DNA of 64,000 bases. Source: Hyalella azteca. Its lineage: Eukaryota > Arthropoda > Malacostraca > Amphipoda > Hyalellidae. The notes under the pieces are model-generated. The model did not search any database. It saw only the letters and a list, made by a program, of their open reading frames with translations, and had not been told where the DNA came from. The DNA lies in assembly GCF_000764305.2 (NCBI RefSeq), contig NW_025939616.1, positions 1 through 64,000 of the forward strand. The letters are read 5' to 3'. The translations under genes were made by a program, and so were the position numbers. Shown one piece after another: positions 35,601 to 46,480 of the stretch; position 1 is the stretch's first letter, and the number at the start of each line of letters is the position of its first letter.

Positions 35601-38600
35601 TCATGCTGCATTACTTCATGACTCATTTTTTTCATGCTGCATTCATGTCATGCTGCATTCATTTCATGCTTCATTTACTTAATACTGTATTACTTCGTGC
35701 TGTATTGCTGTAAATGCATTTCATGCTGTAAATGCTGATTTCATGCCGCATTTACCCTCTACAGGCTACCAGAAGATGACCAAAGAGACGCTGGAGATGC
35801 ACGAGGCCCGCAGCGTGCGGTTGTTCGCTGAGGAGACGCAGGAGAAATTCGGTGACCGCGACCTGAACCTGTACGAGCAGAACACGGAGACCTGGCGCCA
35901 GCTGTGGCGGGTCATGGACAAGTCGGACGTGCTGCTCTTCATCGTCGACTGCAGGTTTGCTGTGAGTGTTGCAGCTGCAGGTTTGCTGTGAGTGTTGGGG
36001 CTGCAGGTTTGCTGTGAGTGTTGGGGCTGCAGGTTTGCTGTGAGTGTNTCGCTAAGCCCTCAGGTGAACCCTCTGTTTTCAACCTCTTGATGCCGTCGCT
36101 AAGCCCTCAGGTGAACCCTCTGTTTTCAACCTCTTGATGCCGTCGCTAAGCCCTCAGGTGAACCCTCTGTTTTCAACTTCTTGATGCCGTCGCTAAGCCC
36201 TCAGGTGAACCCTCTGTTTTCAACTTCTTGATGCCGTCGCTAAGCCCTCAGGTGAACCCTCTGTTTTCAACTTCTTGATGCCGTCGCTAAGCCCTCAGGT
36301 GAACCCTCTGTTTTCAACTTCTTGATGCCGTCGCTAAGCCCTCAGGTGAACCCTCTGTTTTCAACTTCTTGATGCCGTCGCTAAGCCCACAGGTGAACCC
36401 TCTGTTTTCAACTTCTTGATGCCGTCGCTAAGCCCTCAGGTGAACCCTCTGTTTTAAACTTCTTAAGTGAACCCTCTTGTTGACTCACTTAATGAGAGTC
36501 GTTATTGTGCTCATGTGACATGCTATGAGGGGATGTAGGTTGTTATATATGATGGTCTAATGATGCACTGCCACTGCTTCATAAAATACTTCACGCTTGC
36601 TCACCATTAGTGCCAGAGGCTCGCCATTAGTGCCAGAGGCTCACCATTAGTGCCAGAGGCTCACAATTCCTCGCCATCCCTTGACAGTGGACCTGCGCAG
36701 CTGGCGGGAGAAGCTGGAGGCCGAGGCCCTGGACGCCGGTCCCGACGAAGAGGTTTTCAAGCCCGAGAACAACGACGATGATTTCGATGACGACGATAAT
36801 GACAATGATGGTGATGGTGAAGATGACGAGGAGGAGGAGGAGGAAGAAGAAGATGCTGGCCCTCAAGTGGAGGGAGCTGAGGGTGCCCCCAAAACCTTCA
36901 CCATCGGGACCATCGGCTACCCCAACGTGGGCAAGTCCTCTCTCATCAACGCCATCCTGGGGCAGCACGTACGTTCCTTATCACTTCCTTTTTCTGAGGA
37001 CAAAAAAATATGACAACTTCATATTCTGTAGATCTTCATTGATCATTGAGATCAATATTTCGTGCATCGGTCCAATTTATTTCTTAAGTTCTAATTGGCG
37101 TAGACTCCATCAAATTCGCAGGTTTAAATCATCTATATATTCATTTAATGTGATATCTATGACACCTGATACTTAATATACATATTTCCATTCATTTTAG
37201 CCTAATTCCAATTTCGTAATTTTTGTGTTCTGTGCAGTAATATTAACGCAATTCTTGACGTGCAGAAAGTGAGCGTGAGCAACACGCCCGGCCACACAAA
37301 ACACTTCCAGACTCACTTCCTCACACGAGACCGCTCAGTCCTCCTGTGTGACTGCCCAGGGCTCATCTTCCCGTCTGTGTGTCCATACAAGCTCCAGGTC
37401 TGTGTGTATGTGTAAGCTCATCTTCCCGTCTGTGTGTCCATACAAGCTCCATGTCTGTGTGTATGTGTAAGGTCATCTTCCCCTCCGTGTGTCCATACAA
37501 GCTCCATGTCTGTGTGTGCATTTGTAAGGTCATCTTCCCGTTTGTGTGTCCATGCAAACTCCAGGTCTGTGTAAGGTCTGCTTCCCCTCCGTGTGTCCAT
37601 ACATGCTCCATGTCTGTGTGCATGTGTAAGCTCACCACAAGTTTGATGGTGCTCCTAAATTCCGCACAACTGCTTCAGACGCAATCTGACACGACGGATA
37701 TTAGTGTATTTGTTTCCTTCAGTTTTTTTCTCGATGCGTAATCCCGCACGTTATTCAGGACGTGGTTGAGTGCAAACTAAAATAAATGAACGCTAATGTT
37801 TCTCATTAAAATGTTTAGTTCCATTGTGCGTGTCTCTTTCATGCACGAGCGTTGGCTGTAGTATGTTTGACGAATAGAATTCTAAATAAATTAAATAAAT
37901 TACAACTATGTTTGAATATTTAACATGTTGACTCCGAAGTAGTACATATACGTGCCACAAAATCTTTCTCCAGGACGTAATGGTGCATAATTCAAGATTG
38001 CTACATGGTCTAAAAAACGGCCAAATCCGAGTACAAAAAAAGCCAAAAGAGGCCTATAACTCAATATATACCACTAGAATATGTATATGTATAGGTTCCA
38101 GTGTAAAAATTCCATTTTTTTGCAGTTTTTTAAATTTAATTAGGAAGCACCTCTATCATAAATTTTAGCCGGACAACGCAATTGAAAAAACTAAATGGCG
38201 CAATTTGTTCGGAAAAAATATCGTCTGGAAACCCTGTTTCAAAATAGTACCTACCACAAAATGAAATAATACGTTAGTACAAGATGAATCAATCGGAGCC
38301 AACGTGTTAGGGACAATATCTTCTAAGGTCGTGTCTGACCTCGAATTATCTTTCAATATTATATATTAAAAATTACTTTCATTTAGGCCTTGTATAAGCT
38401 CAAACTGTGAGTCTTTATCATATGTTTACCAATATTTATTCAGGTGTTATCTGGGACGTTCCCCATCTCGCAAGTGCGGTCGCCAATGTCTGTGGTGGGG
38501 TTCCTGGCTGCTCATATCAACGTGCCTCGCGCCCTGCGCATCACCTTCCCCCAGGAATACCTGGACGACACTGGGGGTCAACCGCAGTGGACGCCTTTTT

Positions 38601-40628
38601 ATATAGCTGAAGGTGCGCCCCAAAATTGATGCCGTTTTCTATGTTAATGTTCAGCTTATGTCAACACGGATCAAGCAGTGAGTAGGGAAGTATCTACTCT
38701 CAGTCTACACGGGCTGGAATATAAGTAGGGTTGTAATCTCAGTCAAATATTGCTGTAACCCTTGACGTAACCTTGGGGTGGTGTTACCAGTGAGGAAACG
38801 AACGAAGAAAAAAGATCGCTCCATCGCACTGATGACGTCACGGATCCCAGCAAACGTACGTACGGGCATCATTATTTAAATTAAACACGCACATTGATTG
38901 TATCAAAAAATTTTCGCTAATATTAGTATCAAATTTCGCAATATTTTGTCAGCTTTAGAGGAATGTTGCTGATTACTTCATCATTAGTTAACTTAAATTT
39001 AAAAATACGAATAACTCTCTGTAAATTCCGCATTTATTCATCTTAAACGATCCCAATTAGATGTTGTTTATTTTGCTCTTCTAATCTTTTCGAACTTGTG
39101 AATTGAGCAGACTAATGAAATAATTATTTATTAAGTATTGATAGTTCAGGAACAGTCTGATTTTTGCAGCGTGGGCGATACGGCGGCACTTCAAGATCAA
39201 AGGGCGTGGCGGCCGCCCTGACGTCAGCCGCGCGGCCAACGAACTCCTGCGCCTGTCATGGCGAGTGCAGCTGCCGTGCTGGCGAGTGCAGCTGCCGTGC
39301 TGGTGAGTGCAGCTGCCTGCTGGTAAGTTCTCCTCCCCTTCTTTCAATGAATGCATTTATTTTCATCTTGATTGAACGGTATCGATAGTTCGGCATTCGC
39401 AGTAGCCCCTTCTTTGCCTTAAATTTGTTGTCATGTTCAGAAGCGAATAAATACTGTCAGTGGAGACGCGCCGCACGATAGAGCTGTGACACAGCACTCT
39501 CCGCTCTCATGCCATTCATTTGGGTTACCTTTTACACTTAACTATTAAAGTATTCTGTTGAGGTAAAATACTCATTCCTTGCATTCAATGCACTAGTGGT
39601 ACATTTAATGCAGCTCTGAGGTATCATTTTCGCAGGAGACTTCGCCCACGAGGGAACAGCGCTGCATGCCATCCGGGCCATCCAAGGCGTCCATGCCAAG
39701 GAGGTGGAGGAGCAGCAGCAGCTGCTGCAGTATTCTGCTGCACAGCGCACGGCTGCTGCCGCTGCTGCCGCTGCTGCTGGGAGTGCCGGCGCTGCAGGTA
39801 GGTCTAGAATTGCTGGTGTCACTGGTACTTTTGGTGCCACTGGTAGGACTAGTATTGCTGGTGTCGCTGGTAGTTCTGGTGCTACAGGTAGGACTATGTA
39901 GTATTGCTGGCGAAGGTGCTTCAAGAAGTCCTGGTTTCGCTGGTATATGAATAGGGATTTTTTTTGCTTACATTTTTAATGGATGTGGAGTCTCAAATTT
40001 GTACACAAATTTTTCTCGCGATTAAGTTATGAAAATATCCTTCGAATCAAGGGAATAACAAGATGAAAAAATATCCTTTTTCAATGAGACTCGACATTAT
40101 TGTGCTACAATAAAAGCCAGCATTCCGAAGCCTAAACCATACGGAGAAGTTATAATGGTGACCTGACATAAATCCCATCCATTTTTAGCGCATTTTCTCA
40201 TTTATGGAAAAAAGGTGCTATTGTGCTCGTCTTGTCCGTCTGTCCGTCCGTCCACCTGTGACCACGTTTTCGTCGACGAGAAAATGCGCTTTGTCACTAC
40301 AGTGAGTATTGAGTTATATTTTTAACGTAACTGGAGACTGAAACTCCAGCCCGAAATATACCAAGTTTGTTTGAAGCGCCAGAAAACCTGCTACATCAAA
40401 CTACTACCACCACCTACTTACTCCTGTCTGACTGCAGGTGGTTCCAGTGCTGCACGTGACGAAGGACAGCTGTCCGACGACGACCAAGATTCAAATGAGG
40501 ATGACAATGAAGAGGAAGAAAAGAAGTCCTTTAGTAAAATGCCGCCGCCCGTGTCCAATAAGTTCTCGGCTCTCAACCTCCTCGAAGGCGATGACGACGA
40601 TTCAAGTGATGAGGAAGAGGAAGATTGA
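32688..40628 (+). CDS. GNL1: circularly permuted nuclear GTPase (partial)
   Basis: Exons: 32688-32775 (5' end cut by adaptor), 34201-34321, 35100-35257, 35765-35954, [missing], 36688-36968, 37266-37397, 38444-38612, about 39171-39300, 39636-39797 and 40438-40628. The basic start (RRKPVSGKQKKQLLKEKREK) is the nucleolar-type N-terminus of HSR1/GNL1. NTETWRQLWRVMDKSDVLL follows, then an acidic stretch, G1 GYPNVGKSS, G2 in SNTPGHTK, G3 DCPGLIFPS, and a final acidic tail ending DEEEEED. In this family the order is G4-G5-G1-G2-G3; the exon(s) with NKxD (G4) and G5 should lie between 35954 and 36688, where an N (36048) and a minisatellite sit. The end of the exon at 39.2-39.3 kb is unclear: amplified GAGTGCAGCTGCC units lead to an in-frame TGA, and the following exon does not join cleanly. 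It likely binds GTP in ribosome-related or nuclear processes. Confidence 0.92.
32799..33182. mobile_element. Harbinger-like MITE in GNL1 intron 1, TTA target duplication
   Basis: A 384-bp element with ~44-bp terminal inverted repeats starting GCGCCTTTCACACAGGGCGG, flanked by TTA on both sides (32796-32798 and 33183-33185). It is strongly palindromic, with internal copies of TTTCACGC and CGGGA(A/T)(A/T)TCCCG. The 3-bp TTA duplication and CCTTTCACAC-type ends fit PIF/Harbinger non-autonomous elements. It sits about 23 bases after the exon 1 donor. Confidence 0.85.
33765..33952. repeat. Minisatellite, ~31-bp unit, about 6 copies
   Basis: Repeats of TTGACTCATGTTTCTCACTTG plus ACAGCCAAA in GNL1 intron 1. 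Each unit has a TTGACAG that looks like a weak acceptor. Confidence 0.9.
34348..34406. other. Perfect 25-bp hairpin in GNL1 intron 2
   Basis: Arms beginning CACTTTGTCCAATTAGTGTT pair without a mismatch across a 9-base loop (TAACAAGAC). It is 26 bases after the exon 2 donor. It could be a tiny foldback element or an intronic hairpin RNA. Confidence 0.85.
35212..35385 (+). repeat. ~61-bp array copying the GNL1 exon 3 donor
   Basis: The last ~45 bases of exon 3 plus GTATGGAGGGCTATTG occur as the real copy and two diverged copies, each with CAAG|GTAT. Choosing a downstream donor reads straight into an in-frame TGA. Confidence 0.85.
35945..36047 (+). repeat. 26-bp array copying the GNL1 exon 4 donor
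   Basis: CTGCAG|GTTTGCTGTGAGTGTTGGGG repeats three more times and stops at the N of 36048. Confidence 0.88.
36049..36470. repeat. Minisatellite, ~47-bp unit, about 9 copies
   Basis: TCGCTAAGCCCTCAGGTGAA then CCCTCTGTTTTCAACTTCTTGATGCCG in close copies, immediately after an N. It occupies the place where the G4/G5 exon of GNL1 is expected. Confidence 0.92.
37345..37632 (+). repeat. ~55-bp array copying the GNL1 exon 7 donor
   Basis: The exon end CTCATCTTCCCGTCTGTGTG...CATACAAGCTCCAG plus GTCTGTGTGTATGTGTAAG appears in about five diverged copies. Several carry a mutated CCATGT in place of the CCAGGT donor, so only some copies keep a usable site. Confidence 0.85.
37640..38443. other. GNL1 intron before the SGTFPISQVR exon
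   Basis: AT-rich intron, no gene or clear repeat beyond poly-A-rich words. The short frames here encode nothing recognised. Confidence 0.4.
38613..39170. other. GNL1 intron after the SGTFPISQVR exon
   Basis: No gene or repeat structure seen. It contains ACGTACGTACG near 38855. Confidence 0.4.
39240..39330 (+). repeat. ~21-bp array at the end of a GNL1 exon
   Basis: TGGCGAGTGCAGCTGCCGTGC occurs as near copies, with the third reading TGGTGAGTGCAGC and the fourth TGGTAAGT. The array moves from exon-like to donor-like sequence, so the true splice site is ambiguous. Confidence 0.75.
39775..39915 (+). repeat. ~45-bp array copying a GNL1 donor (GCAG|GTAGG)
   Basis: After the exon end at 39797, GTAGGTCTAGAATTGCTGGT-type units recur twice more with divergence. 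Each carries GTAGG(T/A)CTA. Confidence 0.75.
40189..40293. repeat. Hairpin repeat fragment in last GNL1 intron
   Basis: AGCGCATTTTCTC and its complement GAGAAAATGCGCT flank a GTCCGTCTGTCCGTCC core. This resembles a small dispersed inverted-repeat element. Confidence 0.5.
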
Positions 40629-41854
40629 ATTATGAACTGTTATTAATTCCAAAGTTTCTTCAAATTAAAAATGTGAGCCTTGAGTATTCTTTGATTCATC
40701 ACCTGTCCATTTCTGAAAAGATAATTATTGAAAAAAATTTGACCGGAAATTATACTGTTGTTTTGTCGCAACAAGTCACAGGAAACGGTTAGAAAGTATA
40801 GACTGAGCAAATATTTGCTATAAAACCCACCTCCCAAAACCACTACACGCGCTCTACTAAACTAACTCATCAACAGCGATGAGAAAGCAATGTCTCCCTC
40901 CACTGCAGTCATTTTCATGCTCTCAACTCATACAATCGCCGATTTCTGACTAGGTGCACCTCTCTAAAAGGTTATTTGCCGAATTGAATTTTAAAAATTC
41001 AAAAGTTACGGAGAAGGATGGTCAATAGAACTGATTTATTTGTTGATTAGTTAAGGATCTGGTTGTGAATTGATTTTAAACAGAGATGTTGTTAGTATCG
41101 AACTGTTTCTTAATTTGGTGAATTAATTTAATCAAGAATGTAGTTTGTATAAAAATTATTATTACACTACACCCGCCCACATCGTCACGCATCTCCTGCT
41201 TAGTTCTTACAACAGCGAACTTGGCTGATGCGGGTGGTGGCCTTCTACTTGACGTGGAATTGCCTCACTTTGGGAAGGGCAATAACAGCAGAGTGGACCG
41301 TGCCAGATAATAGCTGCAATTAATTCCACTTTAATCCCTCATAGCATGTCCAAATTACTTTTCGGAGGCTCACACCTCTGCGGCATGTAAAAAGTCTTCG
41401 GACCTTGGCTGCTTGCTGCAGCCATTCTCTTGCCCAGAGCTCTCTAGCTTGCAGCTTGGCCCAAACCTCTGCCTTTTATCCCTAACTAATGATAGAGATC
41501 AGGCAGGGCAGTGCATAAGCACTCGAAGCCTTCAAATCTAAATAATCAATTAATTTCCCCTTAAAATATTGTTAAGACGCTGTGTTGAAGCATTCGTACC
41601 TGTACCGTACTCTCAAGAGGTTTATTAGCGCATTTTCAGTTAAAGTATGGCATAAATCATCAAATGTTATTGAAACTGGGTTTTTCACCTATTACGCTTA
41701 ATGTGAGTGTTGGTCAATAAAAACTAGCGCTTGGACTTTGAAGCTAGCTTAAGAAGTAGTATTCAATTTAACTTGCTAACACAACTACAAAAGTCACCTA
41801 ACTATTACAACTCTCCGTAATACGTCGCTTTTAAATTCTTAACCATATAATTCA
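40629..41854. other. Intergenic stretch downstream of GNL1
   Basis: Contains the GNL1 3'UTR (no canonical AATAAA close to the stop; an AATTAAAAA lies near 40663) and unremarkable AT-rich DNA. No gene seen. Confidence 0.4.
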
Positions 41855-41947
41855 GGGTGGCCCAGTGGTTAAAGTTCAGAGTACCAAGATTGACGCACTG
41901 GAGAGGCGCAGGTTCGATCCCAGCAATGTGCGCCAGTTTCTGCCTTA

Positions 41948-42664
41948 AGGTGCCTGTACACAGGGATAGTACTAGCCGCTAGTTCATCCGGCGCTTGAAC
42001 TGTCCACGCTACTAGCCTCGTGTATAGGGGTTCAGCCGCTTCAGAGGCATGCGCCGGCAAGTGCCCGAGGCGCGGCCGAGAGAGACAACGATGTGTTGAT
42101 ATCTTGGCTGGAGAAGTGGCTAGTAGCGCTGATGCAGCCATGGTGAGAGCATCTGTGCCGCTCCTGTGAAGTATCTTGGGTCCCGTGAATCATGGCTTGT
42201 TTGAACGATAATGTTTCTTTCTTTGTTTCCACTTTGTTGGAATCCAACAAAGTGGATTCCAGACGATATTCAATTATTCTTTGAAATATTCCAAAAATAT
42301 GAATTGAAGTATAATGTTTTCCATGATGGTTACTCCAACAAAATGAAGAGAGAAACGAGTATTTTGAAACGGAAAGAAGACCTTATTAGTCAGGGTTTAG
42401 TTGTTCCCGACGCTGTATTTTTAAGGGCTAGAATATGGAGTATAAAAAAGACGTACAGACTCGAGTTGTTGAAGGTGATCACACTATCCATCTTCACAGA
42501 CCTCACTCGACGGCTTCTAACGACTCACTGGCGGGCGCGAACGAGAAGATAGCGGCACCTTATACTCTCCTCGTGTGTACAGGCTTACTAGCCGGATAGT
42601 CACCAAGCGACCGACACTAGCCAGATTTACTAGCCGTCTGCACTATCCCTGTGTACAAGCACCT
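41948..42664. mobile_element. PIF/Harbinger-like element with TTA target duplication
   Basis: A 717-bp element with ~23-bp inverted ends AGGTGCCTGTACACAGGGAT / AGGTGCTTGTACACAGGGAT, flanked by TTA at 41945-41947 and 42665-42667. Subterminal ACTAGCC and TCGTGTATAGG/TCGTGTGTACAGG words also repeat in inverted order. It carries one short frame related to MADF/Myb-like DNA-binding domains and no transposase. Confidence 0.82.
42211..42552 (+). CDS. MADF/Myb-like DNA-binding fragment inside the Harbinger-like element
   Basis: A 113-codon frame contains LFFEIFQKYELKYNVFHDGY followed by NKMKRE and a Leu/Lys-rich helix. The pattern of an acidic helix, then L(Y/K)YNV, then Y.NK.KR resembles the MADF/SANT-like domain carried by the second protein of PIF/Harbinger transposons. 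The first ~12 residues overlap non-coding element sequence, and the last ~25 read into the right inverted end, so true limits are probably 42245-42475. It may be a decayed piece of an autonomous parent's gene. Confidence 0.5.
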   Translation: MFLSLFPLCWNPTKWIPDDIQLFFEIFQKYELKYNVFHDGYSNKMKRETSILKRKEDLISQGLVVPDAVFLRARIWSIKKTYRLELLKVITLSIFTDLTRRLLTTHWRARTRR

Positions 42665-42851
42665 TTATGGTCAGAATCGGCAAGGAGGCCGGGCGGTTAA
42701 GCACAGCAGAATTGTAGCAGTGCGTTGCCAGTGCGAGACCTCAAATTTCAAAATGCTGTGAATGTTCTGCGATGATAAGAATCGGCGACAGGCCTACGGC
42801 CTAATAAGCGCTGAAACTGCTATTATTATATTATTATTATTATTATTTTAA

Positions 42852-44180
42852 TGTCAATTACAGTACAGTTTTTGTTTTATACATTTTTCCGTATATTTTC
42901 GTCGTCTTTTTGTGGTTCTGTAGATTCTTATTATATTTTGTCGACATTATATAGTGGTTCTTTCGAAGCGTTTCGTCTTACTTATAGAAAGGACTTAAAA
43001 CTGAAAGACTATGAAGACTTGAACTGAATTTTCATTGCTGATCCCAGGTATTACAAGCGGTCAACGCGTGGCTTCTTCTTCACCTTCAACCCGTCAACAA
43101 CAACAATTTGCTTGCCCTTGAAGATAGAAGTATGGCACGAATGTACAGCAATTGCATTAAGTGCTAAATGTTGGATATTAGACTTTACTATTACGCTATA
43201 GCCATTGCGTGTTGAATAAAGACCAATCAATAATCGAGCCGCATCTGCGTAGTTCCGATTTAACCTTCTCGCAGTAATGGGATATTTACGTTTTACATAC
43301 TTTGCGACGGGAGCGCAGCCGTGGACCAAAAATTTAACTCATAAACAAGCCCTAGCGCCAACGGCTACCTTCATAATGCAATACCTAACTAAACTCAGCC
43401 TCACGCCCAAAAAGCCGTAGGTAACTTAATCATCTCTCGGCGGCTTGATATTTTCTGGCTTACTGGTTCGCTTCCCAGAAAGGAAGTGGCACATATGGCT
43501 GTAGGCACTTAATCACACAGGCTAATATGTGCTCAACGGCTCAAGCGTGATTACGCTCGGAAATGAATAGATATTGAATTGTGGGCAAGGGCTGTGTTGG
43601 CCTCTGGCATGCATCCCCTTTGCAAAGAAGAAGAAGCATTGCTGCTCTTTCGTAGCATATGAAGGAAAAGGAACGACTTTTAGCTGTAATTGAGCATGAT
43701 GGACTGTGGAGGACTGGATGTGGACAGTGGAATCTGCACCTGCTGGGCCAGCTTGTCTGCAAGACATCCACCTTCACATGATCTTTCTGTAATTTCCTAC
43801 TTAACAGTTCGTCTGAACAAGGTGCCATTATACAGTAATAGTATAAATAAAAGAACATGAGCTTTGAGAAAAGTTTATCAAATTAAAAGTTATCTTTACC
43901 AAATTATAAACAAAAGTAGCCTATTCACTCACAATGTCAATGTGTCAATGCCCTCATGCAATGCAATCATGACTTGGTACCTAGTCAGTATTTCTGTTTG
44001 TGCTTTGATTTTAATGAATGTGTTGATTGCTGAATGGTAATTTTTTGCACTTCTTCCTGCATAAGATCTTGAAATCTGAATTGATTTGGACATAAGTAAA
44101 TATGTATCTATTTATTGACAATAGGTATCATGAATAGGCTATTGAATATGCTACTCAGCTACTGTAAGCGCTGAAAGACT
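42852..44180. other. Gene-free intergenic DNA
   Basis: No splice-supported exons or repeats with clear ends. Open frames on the minus strand at 43051-43858 have no recognisable domain, and their translations look random. Confidence 0.4.
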
Positions 44181-45260
44181 TTATTTTTATTGGCATGCCA
44201 GATTTTTCATCAAACTTGGCACATAGCCACATTATATTAGTAAGTAGCAGGTCTACAAGTTTCAGACTTTCAGTGAACCTTAAATATCTCCCAAATTGAA
44301 GAATGCATCTTGATGAAACTTTGCACACAATTTTAAATTTAAATAGGGCCTAATGGTGAAGTTTTTATTGTGATGATTTTTTTTGCTTTTGCCATCTTTT
44401 TTGAGTAATACAGGAAAGCCTGTGCAGAACTTCTGTACCGTAAAATGGGATAACTTAGAGTCTTAGACTACTTTTTTTTAAAGATCATAAAAGATGCTAT
44501 TTTTTAATAGGTAAATTAAACTTAGATTGAAACATGCAAAATACAAGTCTATACTCTAGGTTCATTCACCGTAAATTGCTGGCTCCTGCGAGTCCTGCCT
44601 CTCATAGTTTTGATGTAATTTCAAAAAAAGTGATGGTCTTTGTTACCAGTTACCACAGCACCCAGCTCTTGTCCACTATGCAGAGGGTGGATGCAGCGTC
44701 GCCAATATATGGATTTTCAAGCCCAAAGCGTCGCCGGCCATTTTAAAGATGCGTCGCCAGGTAATTTTTAATGAAAAGCCATTTACGCTGAGTAATGACG
44801 AACTATTTACAAGCCACGAACTTATTTACAAGGTTGCATGCACGTGTTACATTTTTCATTTTTTAACCTATTAGATATGCATAATTTTGTATTTTTTTTA
44901 TCTTTCTATTGTGTTACGTAGCCTCAGTATTAGGCTTTTAATGCCCATTGACAAAATTTTTCTATGTCAAATAGTTTTTGAGTTTTGGGGGTTTTTGTTA
45001 AAAAACTAAAAGTGGTCTAAGTAACCCCATTTTACGGTTTAATATATATTAGGCTCACTGAAAATTTAGGACCGCATAACTTGTACAGGAAAGCAAAATT
45101 GAAAAAATAATCACGGCCTGAACATCACAGTTAGGTCTTATTGAATGCATGTGCAAATTTTCATCGAGCTGTATTGATCAATTAGAGGTATTTTAGGCTC
45201 ACTAAAACCTGCAGAGGGGCTGCAAGTCCCAGCCGTAAAAGTGTTTGAGAGGTTGTAGAC
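44180..45260. mobile_element. Nested inverted-repeat elements
   Basis: The outer arms, about 44250-44420 and 45050-45200, are inverted copies of a family with TCAGTGA(A/G)CCT, GAATGCAT and CTTGATGAAA / TCGATGAAAA. Between them lies a 602-bp element (44437-45038) whose ends are ACCGTAAAATGGG and its complement, with similar subterminal AACTTAGA words. No transposase is visible. The arm family also occurs at 20.4-20.7 kb in PPWD1 intron 1. Confidence 0.65.
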
Positions 45261-45945
45261 TTGTAGTTACATATATTGCCCTAAGTGCTTGCTGTAAGTG
45301 CTCACAGAGCAGGGGCTTCATATACGGTTCGTTTTGGCATTCGCTATATGTGGCAGGATAAAAAAAATGGAAGTGCCCACTGAGCAGGTTTTAATGAAGA
45401 GGCTTTGAGGAAGTAATTTAATGACGGAAAACCCATGTCAGGGACGGCTACAGAACACTGAACTGATATTGGCGGTTAACATACAATCGTGAATGGCTAA
45501 GAGGGAAGACGGCCTGACCAGGCTTGTCCGCTCCGGTCCACAGTAGCAAGATCAAGACGGAGGCTTACGGCCTCCGTGCCTACATTGCCTCCGCTTACAG
45601 TTAAAGGCTCGACTCGCTTGTCAATAGGGCGCATATACTGGCGGGCCATAATACCCTTACACTTGCAGTAGTGTAAATAAATATTAAAATATATAGAGCT
45701 TTGTTGTTGAAAGGGTCAAGCTTGGTTTCTATTATATAAACGCATATGCATATGAAACATGCTAAAAATTAGCATTTATTGTGCTAGTTAAAATCTAAAT
45801 GGATTCTGACAGTGCTCACAGAAAAGTATTGTCTTAGCTCTGTTCATAGCTTTTTCATGACTGAAATGTCTAGCTTATGCTTATTTGACTTGCTATGAAA
45901 ATTCATTCCAAAAATTTGCCCCAAAATTGTCGAAGCAACTGGTCA
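45260..45945. other. Gene-free intergenic DNA
   Basis: No gene, repeat array or element termini seen. Confidence 0.35.
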
Positions 45946-46480
45946 GACTAATGTGCGCTAACATGCCCTGCTAATGTGTGCAACATGTTTGGCTAATGTG
46001 TAATAATGTGCAAGGTGATAGTGTGCTAGGGTTGTGGGTGGAGTCATGTCATCTCCCATCAGTGAGTGGGCAGAGTCATGTCATCTCCCATCTGTGATTG
46101 GTTGAGAGGTCATTATTTCTACACTGTGATTAGTCAATAGGATCATGATATCATCCTCTCAAGACTGTGATTGGCTGATAGCCTGATAGGATCATGATCT
46201 CATGCTATCCAGGTTGTGACTGGTTATGGGATCATGATGTCATGTTATCCAGGCTGTGATTGGCTAAGCAATGGCCGTTCGATTGGTCTTTTAAAACCCC
46301 CCTAGAATTCCACCATGCAAGTAGGGTGTAATGCTAATGCGCTCTGCTAATGTACGCTAACTTGCTCTGCTAGCATGTGCTAATTTGTGTGTTGCTAATG
46401 TGAGATAATGTGCTCTGCTAATGTAAGTTATGGTAATGGGCTATACCTGCTAATGTGCTATACCAACATCTGAGCCAAGA
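45945..46480. repeat. Degenerate repeats: GCTAATGTGC words and a CCAAT-box array
   Basis: Outer parts are GCTAATGTG(C/T)-type words. The centre (46080-46275) holds five spaced copies of (C/T)TGTGATTGG(C/T)T followed by GGATCATGAT(C/G)TCATG, at intervals of about 40 bases. ATTGG is a CCAAT box on the minus strand. It lies about 1.1 kb upstream of DR1. Confidence 0.7.

Larger units (their letters stand above)
41855..42851 (+). mobile_element. SINE (tRNA head, LINE-like tail) interrupted by a Harbinger-like element
   Basis: The head GGTGGCCCAGTGGTTAAAG resembles a pol III A-box, and GGTTCGATCCC is a perfect B-box. The copy is interrupted at 41948-42664, then continues with GGCCGGGCGGTTAAGC, CTGTGAATGTTCTGCGATGA, GAATCGGCGACAGGCCTACG and a (TTA)n tail ending near 42851. 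The second half resembles the head again, so it may be a dimer or two nested SINEs. Confidence 0.7.

Noticed and set aside
41869..41910. Possible functional tRNA gene (A and B boxes)
   Set aside because: The cloverleaf cannot be closed and the block is part of a dispersed SINE with a LINE-like tail.
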